A stretch of DNA of 64,000 nt from Desulfobacteraceae bacterium (GTDB taxonomy: Bacteria; Desulfobacterota; Desulfobacteria; Desulfobacterales; Desulfobacteraceae): NCBI GenBank assembly GCA_016744295.1, contig JADGEQ010000017.1, positions 1-64,000 of the forward strand. Direction: 5' to 3'. Of the stretch, positions 56,279 to 64,000 are shown in pieces; the stretch's first letter is position 1, and every line of letters starts with the position of its first letter. The notes beneath the pieces were generated by a model. The model did no database searches. It saw only the letters and a list, made by a program, of their open reading frames with translations, and was not told the origin of the DNA. The translations under genes were made by a program, and so were the position numbers.

Positions 56279-56309
56279 TGATGGGGTGATATCCCTCATC
56301 ATTATTTTT
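56277..56309 (+). terminator. rho-independent terminator after the small Met/His-rich gene
   Basis: GATGATGGGG and CCCTCATC form a stem with one bulged T, followed by ATTATTTTT. It starts at the stop codon of the small gene, so that gene seems to be a transcription unit separate from the efflux operon. Confidence 0.6.
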
Positions 56310-56516
56310 GTAATTGCTCGGGTGACGAAAAAACGATATACTTTTTTCCAATCACCTGAGTCGCTAATCGAATTGTCCGCCCATTCTTTGATGAACTTTG
56401 TTTGAATCTTTCTTTTAAGGAGTAACTGCATTAATTCGATTGTCTGTACCTAACCCTCACCAAAAACCCGGTGCAGGCCTGTTTATTGACACATATTTTG
56501 TTTAAAAGGAATTGAA

Positions 56517-57854
56517 ATGAAACGGTTTGCCATCCTATCTGTTGTATTATGTTTCGGCTTTCTGGTTTTTCCCCAGGACAGATCTTTTGCCACACGGGAA
56601 ACCCTTCCTGAAATAAAGGTCAGATTATCAACAGCAATCCAGTTGTCGGATCTGCTCAACTATGCATATCTGTCCAACCCGGCCATCACCGCCTCAAAGG
56701 AATCCTGGAAGATTTTCATCGAAAATTACAGAATCGGCAAAACCTATCCAGACCCCCAGCTGATGACCACTTTTTTCCCAAGCCCAATTGAAACAAGACT
56801 GGGGCCCCAGGACTGGAACCTCACCCTGTCCCAAGCCATTCCCTTTCCCGGCACTCTGACCCGGAAGGGAAGGGTGCTTGAGGCGGATGTGAGGATTGCA
56901 AGGCTTCGGGTGGACAAAACAATGAAAGAAATCGTCCGGTCCATTTCCACCTCCTTTTACGAACTGATATATATCCAAAAGGCCATTCATATTGCACAAG
57001 CCAACCTATCCCTGAACAAGCGATTAAGTGCGATCAGTCAGAATGCCTATGCCAAAAACAAAGCCCTTTTCTATGATGTCTCCAAGGCACAGGCCCAGAC
57101 CGCCCAGATTCAATATGATATCCTTTTGCTCCGGGAACTGGAACAGACAGAAAAAACGAAATTGAACACCCTGCTGAACCGGTCCCCGGATGATGCGCTG
57201 GGAAATGCAATCTCTCTTCTTCCGAGGCAGACGGTCTATTCCTTGAATGAGATCTATGACCTTGCCATGGAGAATCAGGAAGACATCCTGATTGCCGGCG
57301 AAAAAATTCAGAAATCGGAAGACGCCATCCAGTTAACCAAATTCGAAAACCTGCCTTCCTTTAAACTGGGGTTGTTTTATGCCGGTATCGGCCATCCTGA
57401 GGTGGCTACACCGCCCCAGGATGCAGGGGATGATGCGGTCGGGGTCCAGCTGGGACTAAATCTTCCCCTGTGGTTTGGTAAAAACAAAAGCCGGACAACA
57501 AAGGCCCTGGCAGTCCGGGCAAAGGCCCGAGCAAACAAACGCCTTACCGCCAACCGAACAAAGGCTGTGATCAGCCGTCTCTGGTTCAAGCTTGAAAACT
57601 CCAAACGGTTGATCGCCCTGTATAAAAATCAATTGCTGCCCCAGGCCCTGGCCTCGGTTCAAACGGCAGAGAGTTGGTTCCGGGAGGATCAGGGCAGCTT
57701 TGCCGATTTTCTCGAAATTCAGGCAACCGCCTATAATTTTCAATTATCCCTGGAACGGGCCCGGGCAGATTATGGCATAACCCTGGTTGCGCTTGAACAA
57801 TTGGCCGGGGTACTTCTGGACACACACCAGCCAGCCGCCAAAGGAGAAAATTAA
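56517..57854 (+). CDS. TolC-family outer membrane efflux protein (first)
   Basis: This 445-residue outer-membrane channel protein has a signal peptide (FAILSVVLCFGFLVFP) and two repeats of the TolC alpha-barrel: LLNYAYLSNPAITASKESWK in the first half and LAMENQEDILIAGEKIQKSE in the second, with coiled-coil stretches between (ANLSLNKRLSAISQNAYAKN). It is predicted to trimerise and connect to the CusB adaptor and CusA pump to expel metal ions from the periplasm. AAAAGGA precedes the ATG. It is followed after two bases by a second TolC-family gene. Confidence 0.85.
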   Translation: MKRFAILSVVLCFGFLVFPQDRSFATRETLPEIKVRLSTAIQLSDLLNYAYLSNPAITASKESWKIFIENYRIGKTYPDPQLMTTFFPSPIETRLGPQDWNLTLSQAIPFPGTLTRKGRVLEADVRIARLRVDKTMKEIVRSISTSFYELIYIQKAIHIAQANLSLNKRLSAISQNAYAKNKALFYDVSKAQAQTAQIQYDILLLRELEQTEKTKLNTLLNRSPDDALGNAISLLPRQTVYSLNEIYDLAMENQEDILIAGEKIQKSEDAIQLTKFENLPSFKLGLFYAGIGHPEVATPPQDAGDDAVGVQLGLNLPLWFGKNKSRTTKALAVRAKARANKRLTANRTKAVISRLWFKLENSKRLIALYKNQLLPQALASVQTAESWFREDQGSFADFLEIQATAYNFQLSLERARADYGITLVALEQLAGVLLDTHQPAAKGEN

Positions 57855-57856
57855 TC

Positions 57857-59458
57857 ATGAAAAGCAGAACACTCACTCTATTGATGACTCGATTGATGAC
57901 CCGATTGATGACGCTACTAATGATTTGGGGTCTGTTTATATCTCCTTTGTATGCAGATTATGACAGTATGCAGGATGAGCTTAGGGCATACCTCCCTCCC
58001 CCAAATTTTACTACCCTGTCAGATACCCAAATCAGGGAAACAGAACAGGACACAGAGGCCGTCAGCCCTAACAATTCAGATTTTTCGCACCTAGCTGTTC
58101 TCAAAGAAAGTTATGAAGCAGCAGTGTCAAATGTCCCCGCCCGCCTTGGGGCGGCGGGGGTGGATGAAAAAATCATCACCCGGATCTTACATATCGCCGC
58201 TGACAAAGAGGCTGTAAAAAATCATATACAAAATACCATTATTCTCGACGAGGTCAAAATCATGGCAGCCCTTCGAAACCCCGCCATCCTGGCGGCCCAG
58301 AAAAAGGCGATGGCAGAAATTGTGTCCTTTGACCAGGTCATGGATCTGGATGACACCCTGGGGCAATATACCGCTTTCACCAGGACAGTCAACAACAAGG
58401 CCGGCCCTTTAAAATCAAAAAATTCCATACGAATGACCTATCCTTGGCCGGGGCTGACTGCCTTGAAGGGACGCATCATCCAACACCAGGTGGCCGTGGA
58501 AATAGACAAGAGGGACATTGTAGCAAAACAAGTGGTGGCAAATGTTGAGATAGCCTATTGGGATCTGATTTTTGTGGGGCAGTCAACCCGGATAACCAAG
58601 GAAACACTTGCGGCCTTCAGCCGGCTTAAAGATGTGGCCACAAGCCTCTACAAAAGCGGAAAAACAAGTTTTCAGGATGTCATTAAAATAAACATCAAGA
58701 TGGAAGAATTAAAAGAAGATCTGGTCACCCTTGGATTTCAGAAGAAAAACATTGAGATCAGACTTCTCGAATTGTTAAACCTGCCCATGGATACCCCAGT
58801 GGGACGGGCCGCTGTTGCCCCCCTGCCGCCGCAAATACCCGGACCTGACGCCCTTTATCCCATGGCCAGAAAATATCGCCAGGAACTTGGGATGGTCCGG
58901 CATCAGATTCTTAAGCTTGAAGCCATGGTGGAAATGGCCGAGTCCATGGTTGAGGCACCTTTTACACTGGGATTTTCAACTTTTGACAATGACATGGTCA
59001 ACACCCCAGGGTCCGACGCTCCCAAAGAGGCCTTTGCCGCCAAAACCATGGCCGCCATGAAAAATAACAGCCCGGTAAAGCCCTGGTACGGGGCGGAGGA
59101 ACCCTGGCTGAATCAGACACGGCAGAACCTGTATGCCTTAAGGCAGACACTTGTGACCAAGGAAAATGCCACGGACAGAATGGTGCGCAATGGTTGGTTT
59201 GATGTGGACAAAACCTTCCGGGAATACCGTCTGTACAAGAATAGGATCCTGCCCCTTTCCAAATCAGCGTTGGATGTTTCCACCAGAGAGTATGAATCAG
59301 GATCCATTCCCTTTTCCCAGGCAATAGATTCCTATACCTCCTGGCTGAAGGTAAAATTGACCATTGCAAAGAAACAGACCGGCCTGGGTGCTGCGTTTGC
59401 CAATCTGGAAAAGATGATGGGTAAAAGACTATCAAGGAAAACACAAGGAAACGAATGA
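57857..59458 (+). CDS. TolC-family outer membrane efflux protein (second)
   Basis: This 533-residue protein has an unusual signal peptide with a repeated LMTRLMTRLMTLLM segment. The mature part carries TolC-type helices (VANVEIAYWDLIFVGQSTRI, LAAFSRLKDVATSLYKSGKT, and the C-terminal VSTREYESGSIPFSQAIDSY). It is the second outer-membrane channel in the operon, unusual because Cus and Czc systems have only one. The N-terminal region of about 110 residues before the helices is not recognised. It overlaps the cusB-like start by four bases, so translation is coupled. Confidence 0.85.
   Translation: MKSRTLTLLMTRLMTRLMTLLMIWGLFISPLYADYDSMQDELRAYLPPPNFTTLSDTQIRETEQDTEAVSPNNSDFSHLAVLKESYEAAVSNVPARLGAAGVDEKIITRILHIAADKEAVKNHIQNTIILDEVKIMAALRNPAILAAQKKAMAEIVSFDQVMDLDDTLGQYTAFTRTVNNKAGPLKSKNSIRMTYPWPGLTALKGRIIQHQVAVEIDKRDIVAKQVVANVEIAYWDLIFVGQSTRITKETLAAFSRLKDVATSLYKSGKTSFQDVIKINIKMEELKEDLVTLGFQKKNIEIRLLELLNLPMDTPVGRAAVAPLPPQIPGPDALYPMARKYRQELGMVRHQILKLEAMVEMAESMVEAPFTLGFSTFDNDMVNTPGSDAPKEAFAAKTMAAMKNNSPVKPWYGAEEPWLNQTRQNLYALRQTLVTKENATDRMVRNGWFDVDKTFREYRLYKNRILPLSKSALDVSTREYESGSIPFSQAIDSYTSWLKVKLTIAKKQTGLGAAFANLEKMMGKRLSRKTQGNE
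57881..57912 (+). repeat. 12-base tandem repeat in signal peptide of second TolC gene
   Basis: TTGATGACYCGA is repeated twice and followed by a third partial copy (TTGATGAC). Because the unit is 12 bases it encodes LMTR repeats in frame, lengthening the hydrophobic core of the signal peptide. Copy-number change would alter the length of the signal peptide without a frameshift. Confidence 0.7.
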
Positions 59459-60957
59459 TGAATAAACGAATAATCGGGGCGACCATCCCTCTTATTGTAT
59501 TGATCACCGCAGTGGTCACAGGCTCAGCCGTCTACTATATCCTGACCGCCATGGGCCGTGGCAATGATATGGCGCCGACAGCAAAACAGAGTTCCAAAAC
59601 CGATACAACAGAACCAAAAATCATCTTTTGGAAGGCGCCCATGGATCCCACCGAGATCTATGACGAACCCGGCAAAAGTAAGATGGGTATGGACCTTGTC
59701 CCTGTGTATGAGGAAGAGAAAGAAGACGAGGCAACGGAACGCAAAATCATCTATTGGAAAGCCCCCATGGACCCCACCGAGATCTACGAAGACCCCGGTA
59801 AAAGCAAGATGGGCATGGATCTGGTTCCTGTGTACGAAGATGAACTGGTGGGCGGAGTCGATATTCGAATCAATCCCGTGGTGGAACAGAACATGGGGTT
59901 GAAAATCGAACCCGTTGAAAAAGGTTTCTTGAACCACACCATCAGAACCTATGGCCACCTCACCTATGATGAAAGACGGACCGGGATCGTCAGCCAGAAA
60001 TCTGCCGGGTGGATCGAAAAGCTCTATGCCGATTACACCGGTTTTCGGGTGGAAAAAGGAGATCCCCTATACGAGATTTATTCCCCCTCCCTTTTGTCAT
60101 CCCAGGAGGAATATCTGTCTGTTTATAAAAATTATAAACGAAACAAAAGCCCATTGAATAAAGAACTGTTAGCCTCGGCCAAAAAAAGACTCGAGTATTA
60201 TGACATCGCAGACAATGAAATTGAATTGATTGAAAAGAGGGGTCAGGTTCAAAAAACCCTGGTTGTCAGATCTCCCTACAGGGGGGTGATCACCCAAAAA
60301 AACGTGATTGAGGGGGCCTTTGTAAAATCAGGGGCCAGCCTGTTTACCATCTCCGATCTGTCCACAATCTGGGTGGAGGCCCATATTTTTGAATATGAGC
60401 AGAACCTGGTCCATGAGGGACAGACGGTTGAGATGACCCTTTCCTATAATCCGGACAAAATCTATACAGGAAAAATTTCCTATATTTTCCCCTATCTTCA
60501 GACCAAAACAAGGGACGTAATCATCCGTGTTTCCTTTGATAATCTGGAGGGAGAGCTTAAACCGGACATGTTTGCACGGATTAAAATTGACACCGGCTCA
60601 GGTAAAACCGGCATGTTTATCTCTTCCCAGGCCGTCATCCATTCAGGAGACAGACAATTGGTGTTTGTGGCAAAGGGGAAGGGCAAATTCACCCCCCGGC
60701 AGATCACCACAGGGATCTATCTGGAAGAGGGGAAGGTACAGGTATTGACCGGCCTTACACCGGGGGAAAATATCGTGGTATCGGGTCAGTTTTTACTGGA
60801 TTCCGAATCCAAGCTGAAAGAAGCTATTCAGAAGATGATTGAATCCAAATCCGGACCTGCCAAGGCAGGTAAAACAGCGGTGAAAGAGGATTCAGATGAT
60901 TTCTTTGATGAGATGGATGACAAACCAGCGGACGATTTTTTCAAGGACATGGAATAG
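59455..60957 (+). CDS. cusB: CusB-like membrane-fusion protein with duplicated metal-binding module
   Basis: This 500-residue periplasmic adaptor has an N-terminal anchor (about residues 5-30). Two near-identical heavy-metal-binding modules follow (about residues 55-90 and 96-130), each containing FWKAPMDPTEIY or YWKAPMDPTEIY, then GKSKMGMDLVPVYE. After these comes the HlyD-type adaptor: VDIRINPVVEQNMGLKIEP, a helical hairpin, VVRSPYRGVITQKNVIEGAF (lipoyl half) and the membrane-proximal domain ending in a Glu/Asp-rich tail. Met and Tyr in the modules are suited to copper or silver. Duplication of this module is not usual in CusB. It overlaps the upstream TolC gene. Confidence 0.9.
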   Translation: MMNKRIIGATIPLIVLITAVVTGSAVYYILTAMGRGNDMAPTAKQSSKTDTTEPKIIFWKAPMDPTEIYDEPGKSKMGMDLVPVYEEEKEDEATERKIIYWKAPMDPTEIYEDPGKSKMGMDLVPVYEDELVGGVDIRINPVVEQNMGLKIEPVEKGFLNHTIRTYGHLTYDERRTGIVSQKSAGWIEKLYADYTGFRVEKGDPLYEIYSPSLLSSQEEYLSVYKNYKRNKSPLNKELLASAKKRLEYYDIADNEIELIEKRGQVQKTLVVRSPYRGVITQKNVIEGAFVKSGASLFTISDLSTIWVEAHIFEYEQNLVHEGQTVEMTLSYNPDKIYTGKISYIFPYLQTKTRDVIIRVSFDNLEGELKPDMFARIKIDTGSGKTGMFISSQAVIHSGDRQLVFVAKGKGKFTPRQITTGIYLEEGKVQVLTGLTPGENIVVSGQFLLDSESKLKEAIQKMIESKSGPAKAGKTAVKEDSDDFFDEMDDKPADDFFKDME

Positions 60958-60960
60958 ACG

Positions 60961-60991
60961 AGGAATACAGAAGGAATACAGAAGGAATACA
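60961..60991 (+). repeat. 11-base tandem repeat carrying Shine-Dalgarno-like sequences
   Basis: AGGAATACAGA occurs twice, and a third time as AGGAATACAAA, between the cusB-like stop and the cusA start. Each copy contains AGGA. The last AGGA lies about 12 bases before ATG 60998, so the number of copies could alter ribosome spacing or redundancy for cusA. Confidence 0.7.
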
Positions 60992-60997
60992 AAAAAT

Positions 60998-63900
60998 ATG
61001 ATAGATAAAATAATCGAATGGTCTGTACACAATAAATTCATGGTGATTTTGGCAACCTTTTTTGTCATTGTTGCAGGCATCCTGGCCATGATCAACACAC
61101 CTCTGGATGCCATTCCGGATCTTTCCGACGTCCAGGTGATCATTTACACCGAGTATCCGGGTCAGGCCCCCCAGGTGGTGGAGGACCAGGTCACCTATCC
61201 GCTGACAACGGCAATGCTCAGCGTCCCCTTTGCCAAGGTGGTAAGGGGCTACTCTTTTTTCGGGATTTCCTTTGTCTACCTTATCTTTGAGGATGGCACC
61301 GATATCTACTGGGCCAGGTCCCGGGTCATGGAATACCTGAACTTTGTATCCGGCCGGTTGCCGGCAGGGGTCACCCCCAGCCTCGGGCCCGATGCCACCG
61401 GGGTGGGCTGGGTGTACGAATACATCTTAAAGGACACCACGGGCAAAACCGATCTGGCCGAACTTCGCTCCCTCCAGGACTGGTTTCTGCGGTATGAACT
61501 GACCGCTGTTCCCGGGGTGTCGGAAGTGGCCAGTATCGGCGGGTTTGTCAAGCAATACCAGGTGGAGGTGGATCCCAACAAGCTGCTCGCCTATAATATT
61601 CCCATCCAGCGAATAAAAAAAGCCATCCAGCGCTCCAATGCCGACGTGGGGGGCAAGCTCATCGAGATGGGGGAAACCGAATTCATGGTCCGGGGGTTGG
61701 GATATATAAAGTCGGTTGAGGACATTGAACAGATTGCCGTTTCCTTTGACGAGAAAGGGACCCCGATCCTGTTAAAGGATATTGCAGATATCGGGATCGG
61801 TCCCGAATTGCGCCGGGGAATCCTGGAATGGAACGGAGAAGGGGAAACAGTCGGCGGCGTGGTCATCATGCGCTACGGAGAAAATGCCCTTGAGGTGATC
61901 CAACGGGTAAAAGAAAAGTTAAAGGATCTGGAAAAAGGACTGCCCGAGGGGGTTGAGATCATTGCCGGCTATGATAGGTCTTCTCTCATCCAGCGGGCGG
62001 TGGAGACCCTGAAAACCAAGCTCACCGAAGAGATGATTGTGGTAACCCTTATCTGCGTGATCTTTCTGCTCCATTTCAGATCTGCCTTTGTGGCAATTTT
62101 CACACTTCCCGTGGGCATATTGATGTCTTTTCTGATCATGTATCCCTTTGGAGTGAATGCCAACATCATGAGTCTGGGTGGGATTGCCATTGCCATCGGG
62201 GTCATGGTGGATGCCTCCATTGTGATGGTGGAAAATGCCCACAAGCACCTGGAACGGGATCGTGGGAAAAAGAGTCATACCCAGATCATCATCGACGCCT
62301 CCAAGGAAGTGGGGCCGGCCTTGTTCTTCAGCCTTTTGATCATTACGGTCTCTTTTCTGCCGGTGTTCAGCCTCACGGAACAGTCGGGCCGGATGTTTCG
62401 GCCCCTGGCCTATACCAAAACCACGGCCATGGCCGCCTCTTCCATTCTGGCCATCACCATTATTCCGGTGCTCATGACCTTTTTTGTCCGGGAGAATCCC
62501 ATTGATCCGGAATTATCCCGGTCCAACAAGATAAAGATATGGATACTGGCCATGGCAGGACCTCCCCTGACCGTTGTCGGCCTGGGTCTTGCCGGGTTTA
62601 AACTGCCCGAATTAAGCCTGGTTGCGGCCCTTGGACTTTCCCTGTTTCTGGGGCTGTGTCTTTCCCCCCAGCGAATCATCCCCGAAGAAAAAAATCCCTT
62701 GAACCGGTTTTTGATCCGGATCTATCTGCCCGCCATCAAATGGGTATTAAAATGGCGGAAGGTAACCGTTGTCATTGCCCTTGCGGCTGTTGCCGTGACC
62801 TGGTATCCCATGCAAAACGTGGGCAGCGAATTCATGCCCCCATTGAACGAGGGGGATCTTTTGTACATGCCCACCACCCTGCCCGGGATCTCCATCACCA
62901 AGGCAAAGGAGCTGCTCCAGCAGACCGACAAGATCATCCAGCGGTTTCCCGAAGTGAAAAGCACCCTGGGAAAGATCGGTCGTGCAGAGACCTCAACAGA
63001 TCCGGCTCCTCTGTCCATGATCGAAACCGTGATCATGCTCAGGCCCCAGGTTGAGTATGAACAGATTGAAAAGGAGCGGTTTTATTCAGGCTGGCTTGAT
63101 TCAGACGGACCGGCCTGGCTGAAAAAGCCTCTGACCTGGGTCTGGCCGGAGCAGGTACGGGGAAAGATTCTCCATGAATGGCGGAAGAAACCCATCAACT
63201 GGTTTTTTTCAGGCTGGCCCGGCCTTTTAAAAGCCCCCTTCACCTGGATCCTGCCACAAGATCGGTATATCACCATCCAGGAGCTGTCCGACGACCTGGA
63301 TCAGGCGGTGAAGTTTCCAGGGCTGACCAATGCCTGGACCATGCCCATCAAGACAAGGATCGATATGCTCTCCACGGGCATTAAAACCCCGGTGGGCATC
63401 AAGATCATGGGACCGGACCTGTCCATCCTGGCAGGTCTCGGCGAACAGATTGAAGCACAGCTCAGAAATGAAAAAGGCACCCGGTCGGTATTTTCCGAGC
63501 GGGTCACCGGGGGCAATTACCTTGATTTTACCATCAAAAGAGAGGAAATCGCCCGGTACGGCCTGACAATACAGGATGTCCAGGATATCATCAAGACGGC
63601 CATCGGCGGGATGAATGTGACCTATACCGTCGAGGGGTTGGAACGGTATCCGGTCAACCTGCGCTACAATCGTAAATTTCGGGATAACATTGACGAGCTG
63701 CGCCGGGTGTTTGTGCCCACACCTTCCGGCGCCCAGGTGCCCCTGACCCAATTGGCGGATATTTCCATTAAAAAGGGGCCTGCCGGCATCAAAAGTGAGA
63801 ACTCCAAACGCAGTGCCTGGGTGTTTGTGGATATTCAAAATATGGATATCGGCAGCTATGTGAAGCAGGCCCGGCGGTTGGTGGACAAGAACATTGAGCT

Positions 63901-64000
63901 GCCGTCTGGATATTCCCTTGTCTGGTCCGGCCAGTATGCGTATATGGAAAAGGCCCGGAAAACTCTGAACATCATTGTACCGGCGACCCTGCTGGTGATC
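60998..64000 (+). CDS. cusA: CusA/CzcA-type RND heavy-metal pump, C-terminus outside window
   Basis: At least 1,001 residues are visible, continuing past the right edge, with about 1,040-1,050 expected. It opens MIDKIIEWSVHNKFMVILAT and has the metal-efflux RND marks: PLDAIPDLSDVQVIIYTEYP, YSFFGISFVYLIFEDGTDIY and the proton-relay Asp in GVMVDASIVMVENA (about residue 405). A PN/PC domain block LSTGIKTPVGIKIMGPD follows. Between RPQVEYEQI and the next conserved block is an insertion of about 55 residues containing two related Trp/Pro-rich segments (FYSGW...PAWLKKPLTWVWPE and FFSGWPGLLKAPFTWILPQ). It drives monovalent copper/silver or divalent metal export with CusB. Confidence 0.93.
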   Translation, partial: MIDKIIEWSVHNKFMVILATFFVIVAGILAMINTPLDAIPDLSDVQVIIYTEYPGQAPQVVEDQVTYPLTTAMLSVPFAKVVRGYSFFGISFVYLIFEDGTDIYWARSRVMEYLNFVSGRLPAGVTPSLGPDATGVGWVYEYILKDTTGKTDLAELRSLQDWFLRYELTAVPGVSEVASIGGFVKQYQVEVDPNKLLAYNIPIQRIKKAIQRSNADVGGKLIEMGETEFMVRGLGYIKSVEDIEQIAVSFDEKGTPILLKDIADIGIGPELRRGILEWNGEGETVGGVVIMRYGENALEVIQRVKEKLKDLEKGLPEGVEIIAGYDRSSLIQRAVETLKTKLTEEMIVVTLICVIFLLHFRSAFVAIFTLPVGILMSFLIMYPFGVNANIMSLGGIAIAIGVMVDASIVMVENAHKHLERDRGKKSHTQIIIDASKEVGPALFFSLLIITVSFLPVFSLTEQSGRMFRPLAYTKTTAMAASSILAITIIPVLMTFFVRENPIDPELSRSNKIKIWILAMAGPPLTVVGLGLAGFKLPELSLVAALGLSLFLGLCLSPQRIIPEEKNPLNRFLIRIYLPAIKWVLKWRKVTVVIALAAVAVTWYPMQNVGSEFMPPLNEGDLLYMPTTLPGISITKAKELLQQTDKIIQRFPEVKSTLGKIGRAETSTDPAPLSMIETVIMLRPQVEYEQIEKERFYSGWLDSDGPAWLKKPLTWVWPEQVRGKILHEWRKKPINWFFSGWPGLLKAPFTWILPQDRYITIQELSDDLDQAVKFPGLTNAWTMPIKTRIDMLSTGIKTPVGIKIMGPDLSILAGLGEQIEAQLRNEKGTRSVFSERVTGGNYLDFTIKREEIARYGLTIQDVQDIIKTAIGGMNVTYTVEGLERYPVNLRYNRKFRDNIDELRRVFVPTPSGAQVPLTQLADISIKKGPAGIKSENSKRSAWVFVDIQNMDIGSYVKQARRLVDKNIELPSGYSLVWSGQYAYMEKARKTLNIIVPATLLVI

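Noticed and set aside
56060..56431. 123-codon minus-strand frame opposite the Met/His-rich gene
   Set aside because: Its composition is explained by reading the AT-rich leader and terminator backwards. It has no family similarity, while the plus-strand frame has a terminator directly after it.
1..64000. CRISPR arrays, rRNA or tRNA genes
   Set aside because: No regularly spaced direct repeats, and no rRNA or tRNA-like segments, were seen on inspection.

Overview
The window looks like chromosomal DNA of a sulfate-reducing deltaproteobacterium of the Desulfobacteraceae type. This is inferred from gene content: an aldehyde:ferredoxin oxidoreductase, a futalosine-pathway MqnD, CoaX instead of CoaA, a TIGR03790 protein, DUF1638, and a moderately GC-rich core coding style. 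No rRNA, tRNA or CRISPR array was seen.

Positions 1 to about 13,900 are an AT-rich accessory region. The first 2.3 kb is an integron-type gene cassette array read on the minus strand. Four attC sites (263-389, 826-885, 1590-1723, 2237-2286) delimit three complete cassettes. In each, the leading core bases are complementary to the first core of the cassette's own attC. No integrase gene is visible. Next come a divergent GpsA-like dehydrogenase, an HhH-glycosylase-like protein beside a GIY-YIG nuclease, a DinJ/YafQ toxin-antitoxin pair with a recognisable promoter and operator, a CoiA-like nuclease, a decayed DDE transposase, a frameshifted conserved gene, a 50-residue stump of a tyrosine recombinase, a GNAT and a 5'-truncated group II intron.

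From 13.9 to 30.3 kb the window is mostly housekeeping: TauE/SafE exporter, hflX, uvrA, a radical SAM protein, an AOR-family tungstoenzyme, then a co-directional set mqnD-tilS and ftsH-folP-YbbR-coaX-TIGR03790. Between 30.3 and 35.5 kb small regulators and orphans return (DUF1638, DUF1127 divergent from a LysR regulator, an XRE protein lacking its cupin domain, an APH-type kinase).

From 35.7 to 39.7 kb a predicted promoter and palindrome precede an M20 peptidase, a YfcC/DcuC-type carrier and an arginase-like protein, which could take up and hydrolyse arginine-like or acylated amino acids. From 39.8 to 42.0 kb an envelope thiol cluster (TlpA-like, DsbA-like, DsbB) is followed by a new-looking cysteine-rich secreted protein. 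An FbpABC ferric iron importer with an intercistronic stem-loop follows, then YaiI, then PbpC with its alpha-2-macroglobulin partner.

From 54.1 kb to the end there is a class III nucleotide cyclase and a Cus/Czc-type heavy-metal efflux operon: two TolC-type outer-membrane proteins, a CusB with a duplicated metal-binding module, and CusA running off the right edge. In front of it lies an unlisted 41-residue Met/His/Asp-rich peptide gene with a possible sigma-54 promoter and its own terminator. It is a candidate metal-binding accessory to the efflux system.
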